From Pseudoduganella ginsengisoli (GTDB lineage Bacteria; Pseudomonadota; Gammaproteobacteria; Burkholderiales; Burkholderiaceae_D), in contig NZ_WNLA01000002.1 in NCBI RefSeq assembly GCF_009720865.1, positions 1 to 64,000 of the forward strand: a stretch of 64,000 nucleotides of DNA, read 5' to 3'. The number at the start of each line of letters is the position of its first letter. Position 1 is the stretch's first letter. A program made the position numbers and the translations under genes. Below the pieces are notes generated by a model. It was given only the letters and a program-made list of their open reading frames with translations. It had not been told where the DNA came from and did no database searches. This document shows, piece after piece, positions 30,580 to 38,585 of this stretch.

Positions 30580-31389
30580 CTAGCGCCACCAGCGGTACAG
30601 CCAATACCCGTCATCATCCTGGCTGCGCCGCAGCAATTCGCCGGGCGCCACGCCGGACAGGCGCCGCACTTCGCGGCAAAAATGCGGCTGGTCGGAATAA
30701 CCGGCATCCATCGCCAGCTGCGACCAGTCCAGCGAACCATTGTTCACAGCCGCCCGCGCCTGCAATAGGGCGGATTCCAGCCGGCTGTTGCGGCGCAACG
30801 TCTGCATGGACTGCCCTGTCAACTGTTTGACTTTGCGTTCGAACTGCCGCTCGCCGATGGCGCGCTGCACGCTGTCCAGCCGGGCCGACAACGAGCGCAG
30901 CCACGACGCGCCCTGTACTGCCGGCGTGGCCGGCTGCCACTGCTTGCGCAAAAAACCGCCGGCAAGCTGCAGCCGTTCGCCGTCGCTGCCCGCCGCCAGC
31001 ACCGCGCCGGCAAACGCCATCCATTCCGCATCGAGCACTTCGCGGGCCGCCTTCAACTGGCCGGTCATCGCTGTCAAGTCGATCCCCGTCATTTGGCGGA
31101 ATGCATCCGGGTACAAGATCACCATGAATGCATGCACGGGCGCCGGGTTCCACGTGACCAGCGGAAGGCTGAGCGGGCCGCTGACGACGACACGGTCCAG
31201 CAGCGGGCTGGCGCCGGAATCGCCCAAATGGGCCTGGCCGTGCAGGAACCACGTGATGGTGCAAAACTGCGTCGCTGGAAAATGGTTCAGCGCGGGCTGC
31301 TGCGGCGCATGCGTCTTGTCGCGTGCAATAAAGGCCCGCACACAGCCATGCAAGGCGGCGGGCGCAAGGATCACGTGGGTATCAGCCAT
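30580..31389 (-). CDS. AraC-family transcriptional regulator
   Basis: A 269-residue regulator. The C-terminal third carries two helix-turn-helix units. The first is around RNSRLESALLQARAAV and the second around SLDWSQLAMDAGYSDQPHFC, followed by REVRRLSGVAPGELLRR, a clear AraC signature. The N-terminal part is a ligand-sensing domain of unknown specificity (DUF6597-like). The target is unknown. It is divergent from the membrane protein gene at 31479. Confidence 0.88.
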   Translation of the reverse strand: MADTHVILAPAALHGCVRAFIARDKTHAPQQPALNHFPATQFCTITWFLHGQAHLGDSGASPLLDRVVVSGPLSLPLVTWNPAPVHAFMVILYPDAFRQMTGIDLTAMTGQLKAAREVLDAEWMAFAGAVLAAGSDGERLQLAGGFLRKQWQPATPAVQGASWLRSLSARLDSVQRAIGERQFERKVKQLTGQSMQTLRRNSRLESALLQARAAVNNGSLDWSQLAMDAGYSDQPHFCREVRRLSGVAPGELLRRSQDDDGYWLYRWWR

Positions 31390-31478
31390 GGGACATGTCG
31401 GATTTATTCAATACCGGGAAGTCGGCCCGCAGTACGCTTGCCATAACCCTGACAGCTTAGCATTTTTACCAACACACC

Positions 31479-32111
31479 ATGCAAACTACCGCCACCCTTT
31501 ATAAACTGCACCGCTATTCCGGCATCGTGCTGGGCCTGTTCCTGGTACTGCACCTGGCGAACCAGCTGCTGCTGTTGCAGGGTCCCGCCGTGCACTTGCA
31601 AGTGATGGACAGCCTGCGCTTGGTCTACCGCTGGCCGCCCGTGGAAGCGCTGTTGCTGGCCTGTGTACTGGTACAAATCGTCACGGGCGTGATGCGCCTG
31701 AAGCGCACGCGTGGCGCGCCAAATGGCCTGGCCACGCCTGCCCGCATTGCCGGCATGTATTTACTGTATTTCCTTGTGGCGCACACCGCCGCCACGCTGG
31801 GCGGGCGCGGCTTGTACCATCTCGATACGAATTTATACTTTGCCGCAGCCGGGCTGCACGTGTGGCCGTTCACGCTGTATTTTGTGCCGCACTATGTGCT
31901 GGCCTTGACCGCCATCTTTGTCCACCTGGGCAGTGCGCTGGCGCCACGCATGGGGGTGCGCAAACTCCCGGCCAGGAAAATCGCGGCCGTGGTGGCCGGC
32001 GCAGCCGGGGCACTGCTCGGTGCCGTGATCGTGGCTGCCATGGCCGCCGACAATGTGCAAATTCCTGCCCAATACCTGGCTGTGTTTTACGCGCTACTGC
32101 CAGCGCCCTGA
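31479..32111 (+). CDS. four/five-helix membrane protein, cytochrome-b-like
   Basis: A 210-residue inner-membrane protein. The first helix, RYSGIVLGLFLVLHLANQ, carries histidines on either side and resembles the first helix of succinate dehydrogenase cytochrome b subunits. Further helices lie at about 52-72, 88-107, 130-155 and 168-190, with histidines in FLVAHTA, YFVPHYV and AIFVHLG. Haem binding is possible but not shown. No flavoprotein or iron-sulfur subunit is nearby, so a complete SDH-like complex is not encoded here. Confidence 0.6.
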   Translation: MQTTATLYKLHRYSGIVLGLFLVLHLANQLLLLQGPAVHLQVMDSLRLVYRWPPVEALLLACVLVQIVTGVMRLKRTRGAPNGLATPARIAGMYLLYFLVAHTAATLGGRGLYHLDTNLYFAAAGLHVWPFTLYFVPHYVLALTAIFVHLGSALAPRMGVRKLPARKIAAVVAGAAGALLGAVIVAAMAADNVQIPAQYLAVFYALLPAP

Positions 32112-32119
32112 CCGCACGC

Positions 32120-32374
32120 TCACGGCCACGGCATCGGCGTCACTTGCTCGTATTGCTTGCCGCCGTGTTCCGGTTCCGCGCCGGCCTGCACGGCCTGGCG
32201 CCAGCGTGCGCGGCCTTGTCCCAGGTTGAGGATTTCCTTGCGTCCTTCGACGAAGTCCGATGTGCTCAGCGGATTTTCCGGGTCCGGCCAGTTGGCAATG
32301 GCCCAGTTCTGCAATTCTTCGTAGCGGCGCCACACTTCGCCGATGAATTGGCGGCGTATTTGTTCGTCCAGCAT
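32120..32374 (-). CDS. small hypothetical protein (84 aa)
   Basis: An 84-residue, Trp- and Arg-rich soluble protein. ATG 32374 has an AGGAGG ribosome site at good spacing, which selects this start over an upstream in-frame one. Visible features are RRQFIGEVWRRYEELQNWAI and WPDPENP, then a charged helix KEILNLGQGRARWRQAVQ. No family is recognised. It lies 55 bases behind the SufR-like regulator and may be the third gene of that operon. Confidence 0.65.
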   Translation of the reverse strand: MLDEQIRRQFIGEVWRRYEELQNWAIANWPDPENPLSTSDFVEGRKEILNLGQGRARWRQAVQAGAEPEHGGKQYEQVTPMPWP

Positions 32375-32429
32375 GTTGTCCTCCTTGCAATGCGTCGGTT
32401 GACAGCAGTGTACGATGGCGCGGGAAAGC

Positions 32430-33056
32430 TCAGCGCACAGGACGGATGCGGTACACGCAGCGGCGCGAGCCCGACAGTAAATGTTCCGCGCGCTCCACCG
32501 TGCAATCATCGCCCAGCACGCGCTGGAATACGTTCAATTCCGAGCGGCAAAAACCCTGGCACGCCGCCGCAGCCGCGCAAATCGGGCAATGGTTTTCAAC
32601 CAGCAGCACGCTGCCATCATCCTGCACTTCCACTTCCGCCATATAGCCTTCCGCTTCGCGGGCGCCAGCCAGTGCCGCCGCTTTGGATACCAGGCCGGAC
32701 GGCGCCTGCTCCACCTGCTTGCGGTACTGCGCTTCGCTGTCGCGCTCGCGCGCCGTAATCAGCCGGTCCAATCCTTCTTCGCCAAACAAGGCGCGCACTT
32801 GCGTAATCATTTGCAAGGTCAAGTCCGCGTGGCGGTCCGGGAAACGCGCGTGCCCCGCCGCCGTCAAATGCCAGCGGCGCGACGGGCGGCCCACTTTGTC
32901 GGCCACGTCGGCAAAATCCGTGTACCCCTTTTCCTGCGCGGCTTCCAGCTGGCGGCGCGCGCCCATCGACGTCAGCCCCAGCAATTGCGCCAGCGTTTGT
33001 GCGCTTTGCGGGCCGCGTGTCTTCAGCAAATACAGCATGTGGTCAAACGTATTCAT
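32430..33056 (-). CDS. SufR-like winged-helix regulator with cysteine cluster
   Basis: A 208-residue transcription factor. The N-terminal winged helix (about 1-75) has LKTRGPQSAQTLAQLLGLTS and GRPSRRWHLT. The C-terminal part has four cysteines in NHCPICAAAAACQGFC, arranged C-x2-C-x5-C-x3-C. SufR of cyanobacteria holds an iron-sulfur cluster through a similar cysteine group, so redox or iron-sulfur sensing is likely. It follows the MFS gene by six bases and probably controls that operon, including itself, from the promoter at 34325-34353. Confidence 0.78.
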   Translation of the reverse strand: MNTFDHMLYLLKTRGPQSAQTLAQLLGLTSMGARRQLEAAQEKGYTDFADVADKVGRPSRRWHLTAAGHARFPDRHADLTLQMITQVRALFGEEGLDRLITARERDSEAQYRKQVEQAPSGLVSKAAALAGAREAEGYMAEVEVQDDGSVLLVENHCPICAAAAACQGFCRSELNVFQRVLGDDCTVERAEHLLSGSRRCVYRIRPVR

Positions 33057-33062
33057 CCAGTG

Positions 33063-34292
33063 TCACTCCGCCAATCCGGGTTCGGCGCCGGATGCGGGCG
33101 GCAGCGCCTGCCGTCCCCACGCCAGCCAGTTCCACCCGGACCACGCCGACAATACCGCGCCCAGCACAAGGACCAGCCGCGTATCGATCAGGGTCAGCAC
33201 GGAGCCGGCCAGGGCCATCAAGATATTTGCCAGGCAAAAAGTCGTCGCCAGCAAGCCCATGACGGCGCCTTGTCCATGGCTGCCAAAACGATCGGCCGCC
33301 CAGTGCTGCACGACAGCGTTATAAAACGCATTGGGAATCCCGAACAATACGATGCCCGCCAGCCCGATCCACAAATGGCCGGGGCCCAGCAGCGCCACCG
33401 CGCCGGCTATGCCCAGCGCATGGAAACCCGCCCGCTGCATGGCCGGCCCATCGGCCACGCGGCCCGCCATGCCGGAAGCCAGCGCCATCATGCCGCACAA
33501 GCCCATGTTGGCGATGGCGATTTGCTGCGCATCGTAATGGGCGATATCCACCAGCCACAGCGGGAAATACTCATAAAAGGCCGTCACGCCGCACGTCAGC
33601 GCCAGGTGCAGGATAAACAGCTTGCGCAAATCCGCATGCTTGACCAGGTTCAGCGCATGGCGTTCGCGCGCCACCTGCCACCACGAGCCCGCGCCGCCCT
33701 GCGGCGCCGGATCGCGCGGCAACGTGCACGCCACCACCAGCGCCACGCCCAGCAGCGCGGCAGCGGCAATCCAGAACGGCACGGTGACGCCGAAGCCCGC
33801 CGTCACGCCGGCCAGCAATGGCCCCGCCAGCCAGCCCAGATACGCGGAACCATTGAGCCAGCTGAGGGCCCGCAAACGGACCGGACCGTCAATCCGCTCG
33901 GCCAGCATGGCGCGCGCCACCGAGCCATTCCCCTCCAGCAGCCCGGTAATAAAACGCGCCACAATAAACAGGGGATACGATTCGGCCAGCAGCGCCAGCG
34001 CCGACACCGCGTGGCCGATAGCAGCGCCCAGGCCCGTCGCCAGCAGGACGGAGCGGCGGCCAAAACGGTCCGACAGCGGCCCCAGCACGGCAGAACCCAA
34101 GAGCAAGCCGACCGGATTGATCATGACCGCCACGCTGAACAGCAGCTTGGGCGGCAAACCCAGGAATTGGTTGAGGCCGTTCTCCACGCCGGACGCGAAC
34201 AGCGGCGGCAAAATCGGATACGGCAGCGACGCCCCGATGGAAGACAACAACGCCAGCGCACAGGCGGCGGCGATCAGCAGGGCATTTTTCAT
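33063..34292 (-). CDS. MFS transporter
   Basis: A 409-residue major facilitator with about 12 membrane helices. Motif A is seen as GPLSDRFGRRSVLL, and LLEGNGSVARAMLAERI follows in the central region. It is likely an exporter of the multidrug type, but the substrate cannot be read. It is the first gene of an operon with the SufR-like regulator and possibly the 84-aa protein. A near-consensus promoter lies 33 bases upstream of the start. Confidence 0.88.
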   Translation of the reverse strand: MKNALLIAAACALALLSSIGASLPYPILPPLFASGVENGLNQFLGLPPKLLFSVAVMINPVGLLLGSAVLGPLSDRFGRRSVLLATGLGAAIGHAVSALALLAESYPLFIVARFITGLLEGNGSVARAMLAERIDGPVRLRALSWLNGSAYLGWLAGPLLAGVTAGFGVTVPFWIAAAALLGVALVVACTLPRDPAPQGGAGSWWQVARERHALNLVKHADLRKLFILHLALTCGVTAFYEYFPLWLVDIAHYDAQQIAIANMGLCGMMALASGMAGRVADGPAMQRAGFHALGIAGAVALLGPGHLWIGLAGIVLFGIPNAFYNAVVQHWAADRFGSHGQGAVMGLLATTFCLANILMALAGSVLTLIDTRLVLVLGAVLSAWSGWNWLAWGRQALPPASGAEPGLAE

Positions 34293-34324
34293 GGCGCGTG
34301 CTATTTATTTAACAGGATCACTGG

Positions 34325-34353
34325 ACTATACGCGCCACCCTACAATATGTAAA
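34325..34353 (-). promoter_or_regulatory. sigma-70 promoter of the MFS/SufR-like operon
   Basis: On the minus strand TTTACA (34348-34353) and TATAGT (34325-34330) are 17 bases apart. The palindrome GTAAA, 8 bases, TTTAC (34349-34366) overlaps the -35 element and could be a repressor site, perhaps for the SufR-like regulator. Confidence 0.65.
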
Positions 34354-34362
34354 TATTTTTGT

Positions 34363-34773
34363 TTACTTATTTTCCACTACGGTCGGCTGCTCGCCCTCTC
34401 CCGCCATCAGCCACACCAGCAATTTCGCGGGCTGCGTCGCGCTGGCATTGCGCGACACGGCGTGCAGGACGCGCGGTGTTTCCACCCATGAATCGCCAGC
34501 CTTGTACGTCACCAGCGCGCCATTGCCGAGCTGCGACTGCACTTCGCCTTCCAGCACATAGGCAAACACGGAACCCGGATGCCGGTGCGCCGGCGACGCT
34601 TCGCCCGGCGCGTAGCTGACCGTCAGCATGACGCCATAGCGCCCCGGTGCATCGGGCAATGGCTGGCGCTGCAACACGGTGCGGCTACCCTGCCCCTGCG
34701 GCGCATGGCCGTCGTGCGCGTGCGCTCCGAAACCGGCCAGCGCCAGTACGGCCATCATCAACAAGTTTCGCAT
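34363..34773 (-). CDS. secreted cupin-domain protein
   Basis: A 136-residue periplasmic cupin. The signal peptide MRNLLMMAVLALAGFGAHA precedes a His-rich stretch (HDGHAPQ). The cupin metal motif is SPAHRHPGSVFAYVLEGEV, and the second motif region is WVETPRVLHAVSRN. It is a small single-domain cupin of unknown reaction. It lies nine bases behind the AhpD-like gene and is probably co-transcribed with it. Confidence 0.85.
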   Translation of the reverse strand: MRNLLMMAVLALAGFGAHAHDGHAPQGQGSRTVLQRQPLPDAPGRYGVMLTVSYAPGEASPAHRHPGSVFAYVLEGEVQSQLGNGALVTYKAGDSWVETPRVLHAVSRNASATQPAKLLVWLMAGEGEQPTVVENK

Positions 34774-34782
34774 GGCGTCTCC

Positions 34783-35232
34783 TTACAGCGTCGGCAGCTT
34801 GCGGAACCCCACGCCAAAGCGGTTCCAGTTGTTGATCGAATTGACCGCCATGGTCACGGCCACCATTTCCGCCGGCGTAAAGTGTTCCGCCAGCGCCGCG
34901 TAATCCGCATCCGGCGCATGGGTTTGCGCCAGCAATGTCAGCGCTTCGGTCCACGCCAGCGCGGCCCGTTCGCGGGGCGTATAAAACGGCGTCTCGCGCC
35001 ACACGGACACGCCCGTGATGCGGCGTTCGCTTTCACCCTGCTTGCGCATGTCGCCGGCATGCAAATCCACGCAATATGCGCAGCCATTGATTTGCGACGC
35101 GCGCAATTTGATCAGTTCCACCAGCGCGGGTTCCAGGCCCAGTTTGCCGATCGCCACTTCCATGGCCATCATGGCTTTCATGGCGTCCGGCGCGGCGGCG
35201 TAGAAATCAATGCGGGGAGTATGGGCTTGCAT
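34783..35232 (-). CDS. carboxymuconolactone decarboxylase family (AhpD-like) protein
   Basis: A 149-residue AhpD-fold protein with the redox pair CAYC in QINGCAYCVDLHAGD, the family signature with the downstream histidine. Such proteins act as alkylhydroperoxidases or gamma-carboxymuconolactone decarboxylase relatives. ATG 35232 has AGGAG eight bases upstream; a longer frame exists but is less likely. It forms an operon with the cupin gene, divergent from the MocR-type regulator at 35350, an arrangement that suggests direct control. Confidence 0.88.
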   Translation of the reverse strand: MQAHTPRIDFYAAAPDAMKAMMAMEVAIGKLGLEPALVELIKLRASQINGCAYCVDLHAGDMRKQGESERRITGVSVWRETPFYTPRERAALAWTEALTLLAQTHAPDADYAALAEHFTPAEMVAVTMAVNSINNWNRFGVGFRKLPTL

Positions 35233-35349
35233 GGTATGGCTCCTTGCCTTCGTTGAAGATGCAGCCATTGTAGGAAGCGCCCGCCCGGCCCAAGGTGGCC
35301 AATTCTGGCAAAATCACGGGGGCCAAGATGGGCCGCAGGTTGGGAGACT

Positions 35350-36783
35350 ATGGAACTGCATATCGTAATCGAAGGCCGCAAAGACCTGGCCGGCCAGCTC
35401 TACCGCCAGCTGGGCGACGCCATCCGCAGCGGGCGCCTGGCGCATGGCCAGCAATTGCCGCCATCGCGGCTGCTGGCGGAACAGCTGGGCGTATCGCGCA
35501 AGACTGTGTCAGACGCGTACAGCCGCCTCACGCTGGACAATCTCGTGGTGGGCAAGGCAGGCGCCGGCAGCTTTGTGCAGGCGCCTGCCAGGCGCAGCGC
35601 GCAACCAGCGCATGCCGCGCCGCTGGCTGCCGCCGCCACCGTGGCGCGCTGGGATACCTTGCCCGCCCCGCTGCGCCATCCGCAGCAGGAAGGCGGTTCC
35701 CGCTTTGAATTTGTTGGCGGCAGGCCGGCCGCCAGCCTGTTTCCGCAAGAAGACTGGCGCCGCTGCATCCTGCACGGCATGCGCCAGGAGACGCAGAGGC
35801 GGGGCCGCTATACGGACGCGGAAGGCGTACCGGCGCTGCGCGACGCCATTGCCCGCCACGTGGCCTTTACCCGGGGTGTCGCCTGCACGGCGGCGCAAGT
35901 GGTGGTCACCAACGGCGCCCAGCAGGCGCTGGATTTATTAGGCCGCATTTTGCTGGAACCGGGCAGCGTGGCGGCCGTGGAAGACCCGGGCTATCCCGCC
36001 GCGCGCATGCTGTTTGCCGGACAAGGCGCGCACGTGGCGGGCGTGCCTGTCGACCGCGACGGCATCGTGCCAGAACTGATCCCCGCCAGCGCGCGGCTGA
36101 TTTATGTAACTCCGGCGCACCAGTTCCCGCTGGGGGTGCCGATGAGCGTGGCGCGCAAGCGCGCACTACTGGCGCGGGCGCGCGCCATCGGCGCCATCGT
36201 CATTGAAGACGATTACGACAGCGCATTCCGCTATGAAGGCCGTCCCACGGATTCCCTCAAAGGCATGGATAAACATGGCCTGGTCGCGTATGTCGGCACG
36301 TTTTCCAAAGTGCTGACGCCGGAATTGCGCCTGGGTTTCATGGTGGCGCCGGACGCGCTGCTCAATGCCGTCCACAACGCCAAGCATTATTGCGACTGGC
36401 ATACCGCGACACTCGCGCAGCACGCGCTGGCCCGCTTCATCAGCGATGGCGCGCTGTTGAAGCACATCCGCCGCTGCCATGCCGTCTATGCGCAGCGGCG
36501 CGAGCGCCTGCAGGCCGGATTTGCGGCGTGGCTGGCGCCATGGTTTGAACTGTTGCCGGCCACGGCGGGGTTCCACCTGGCGGCACAGTGCAAGGACAGC
36601 ATGGACATGGACCAGCTGCTGCGGCTGGCCCGGCGCGCCGACGTCGGCTTGTATACGCTCGGCAAATTCTATTGCGACCACCCGCCCCGCGAAGGCTTGC
36701 TGCTGGGTTATGGCGCCATCGATACGCTCGATATCGATGCAGCCTTGCTGCGCGTGCGCGACATCCTCGGCGAAATGCGATAG
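35350..36783 (+). CDS. MocR/PdxR-family regulator (GntR HTH plus aminotransferase fold)
   Basis: A 477-residue PLP-dependent regulator. The N-terminal GntR winged helix has LYRQLGDAIRSGRLAHGQQLPPSR and LGVSRKTVSDAYSRL, shown here as separate blocks. From about residue 120 it has a class I aminotransferase fold. The PLP motifs are VTNGAQQALDLL, VEDPGYPAA, YVTPAHQFPLG, VIEDDYDSAFRY and the Schiff-base lysine in GTFSKVLTPELR. It probably senses a PLP-linked amine and controls the divergent AhpD/cupin operon. GGGAG lies just before the ATG. Confidence 0.92.
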   Translation: MELHIVIEGRKDLAGQLYRQLGDAIRSGRLAHGQQLPPSRLLAEQLGVSRKTVSDAYSRLTLDNLVVGKAGAGSFVQAPARRSAQPAHAAPLAAAATVARWDTLPAPLRHPQQEGGSRFEFVGGRPAASLFPQEDWRRCILHGMRQETQRRGRYTDAEGVPALRDAIARHVAFTRGVACTAAQVVVTNGAQQALDLLGRILLEPGSVAAVEDPGYPAARMLFAGQGAHVAGVPVDRDGIVPELIPASARLIYVTPAHQFPLGVPMSVARKRALLARARAIGAIVIEDDYDSAFRYEGRPTDSLKGMDKHGLVAYVGTFSKVLTPELRLGFMVAPDALLNAVHNAKHYCDWHTATLAQHALARFISDGALLKHIRRCHAVYAQRRERLQAGFAAWLAPWFELLPATAGFHLAAQCKDSMDMDQLLRLARRADVGLYTLGKFYCDHPPREGLLLGYGAIDTLDIDAALLRVRDILGEMR

Positions 36784-36876
36784 CCACAATAGCCGGCATG
36801 GCGGCGGCGCATGGCAGTGCGCCCGGCAAGCCATGCTACCCTACGGGCATTGAAAAAAACGGAGCCACAACCATCG

Positions 36877-38511
36877 ATGAATAGCTACCTGGAAGCGTCG
36901 TCCCGCGAACGGGTGCGCCTGCTGTGCGACGCGGGCACCTTTGAAGAATTCGCCGGTCCCGCGGCAAGCATGGCCAGCCCGCATCTGGCGCTGCTGGGCG
37001 TGACCGCGCTGCCCGGCGACGGCGTGACGGCCGGCCGCGCGCAGCTGAACGGCATGCCGGTGTTCGTGGCGGCGCAGGACGGCAGCTTCATGGGCGGCGC
37101 CATCGGCGAAGTGCATGGCGCCGTGCTGACGGGATGGCTGCGCCGCGCACTGGTGGAAAAACCGCAAGCCGTGCTGCTGTTGGCGGAATCGGGCGGCGTG
37201 CGCCTGCACGAAGCCAATGCCGGCTTGATTGCCGTGGCCGAAGTGCTGCGCGCCGTGCTCGACGTACGGGCCGCCGGCATCCCCGTGATCGCGCTGGTGG
37301 GCGGCGCCAATGGCGCGTTTGGCGGCATGGGCATCATTGCGCGCTGCGCCAATGCCGTCATCATGTCGGCCCAGGCGCGGCTCGCCATGTCGGGGCCGGA
37401 AGTCATTGCATCGGCCTGCGGCGAGGAAGAATTTGATGCGGGCGACCGCGGCCTCGTATGGCGCACCACGGGCGGCAAGCATCGCCGCCTGCTGGGCGAT
37501 TGCCAGATGCTGGTCGATGACGACGTGGCGGCGTTCCGCGATGCGGCGCTGGCCGCCATCGGTGCAATGCATGGCAGCGCCGCGCTGTCCACATCCTTGC
37601 TGGAAGGCAAACACGCGTTGCTGGCCGGCCGCATCGCAGCCTTTGGCGGCCTGACGGATGCGCGCGACATCTGGACCGCGCTGGGCGTGCCCGACGCGCA
37701 CGCCGTGCCGGCGCTCGATACGGCGGCGTTCAACGCCATCGCGGGCGCGCTGGCGCCGCCAGCAGGCGGCGCACCGCAACTGCCCCTGGGCGATGGCGCG
37801 GACAACTGGCGCTCCGTGGCGGCCAGCCTGTTCCCCCAGGGTCACAGCATTGAACAGCATGGCGCCTTCCTCACCGGCAGCGCGCAATTGAATGGCAAGC
37901 CGGTGGCGGTCGCCGGCACGTGCGGCCACACGGCCATCGGCGTTGAAATCGCGCTGGCGCAAGCCCGCGCCGTGCTCGATATCGTGCGCCATCATCCGGG
38001 CCGTCCCATCGTGCTGCTGGTCGATACGCAAGGCCAGCGCCTGCGCCGCCGCGATGAAATGCTGGGCATACACAGTTACATGGCGCACCTGGCCCAATGC
38101 ATCGACCTGGCGCGGCGCCGTGGCCATAAAGTCATTGCGCTGGTCTATGGCCAGGCGCTGTCAGGCGGCTTTGTCGCCACCGGCCTGATGGCCAATGCAT
38201 GCTATGCGCTGCAGGAAGCGGCGATCCGCGTGATGGCGCTGCCGGCCATGTCCCGCATTACCAAAGTGCCGCTGGCCCGGCTGGAACAATTGGCGGCCGA
38301 CCATCCGGTATTTGCACCGGGCCCGGAAAACTTCCGCCGCATGGGCGGACTGACGGCCATCTGGGAACGGCCCGCGATGCACGCGCAGCTGACGATGGCG
38401 CTGCATGATTGCCCGCAGCAGGATTTCCGCGCCGCGCAAGGCGCCCAGCGCGGCGGACGCAAACTGGCTGCCGCCATCATTGACGCCATCGTGGAAAACC
38501 GCCACGCATAA
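36877..38511 (+). CDS. mdcDE: malonate decarboxylase beta-gamma fusion (MdcD-MdcE)
   Basis: A 544-residue biotin-independent malonate decarboxylase carboxyl-lyase. The N-terminal part (about 1-270) matches the beta subunit MdcD, with ESGGVRLHEANAGL and GGANGAFGGMGI in the crotonase-like oxyanion region. The C-terminal part (about 310-544) matches the gamma subunit MdcE, with LVDTQGQRLRRRDE and YGQALSGGFVATGL. The two are normally separate or fused genes in an mdcABCDEGH cluster together with the acyl carrier protein MdcC. None of those partners is in this window. ATG 36877 has GGAG about 12 bases upstream, which is rather far. Confidence 0.85.
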   Translation: MNSYLEASSRERVRLLCDAGTFEEFAGPAASMASPHLALLGVTALPGDGVTAGRAQLNGMPVFVAAQDGSFMGGAIGEVHGAVLTGWLRRALVEKPQAVLLLAESGGVRLHEANAGLIAVAEVLRAVLDVRAAGIPVIALVGGANGAFGGMGIIARCANAVIMSAQARLAMSGPEVIASACGEEEFDAGDRGLVWRTTGGKHRRLLGDCQMLVDDDVAAFRDAALAAIGAMHGSAALSTSLLEGKHALLAGRIAAFGGLTDARDIWTALGVPDAHAVPALDTAAFNAIAGALAPPAGGAPQLPLGDGADNWRSVAASLFPQGHSIEQHGAFLTGSAQLNGKPVAVAGTCGHTAIGVEIALAQARAVLDIVRHHPGRPIVLLVDTQGQRLRRRDEMLGIHSYMAHLAQCIDLARRRGHKVIALVYGQALSGGFVATGLMANACYALQEAAIRVMALPAMSRITKVPLARLEQLAADHPVFAPGPENFRRMGGLTAIWERPAMHAQLTMALHDCPQQDFRAAQGAQRGGRKLAAAIIDAIVENRHA

Positions 38512-38585
38512 ACCGCCATGGCCCCTCGCAGCCGCAACGGTCCGCCGATGCGGGATGACGGGGCGTGGCGCACCGCGTGCCGGCG

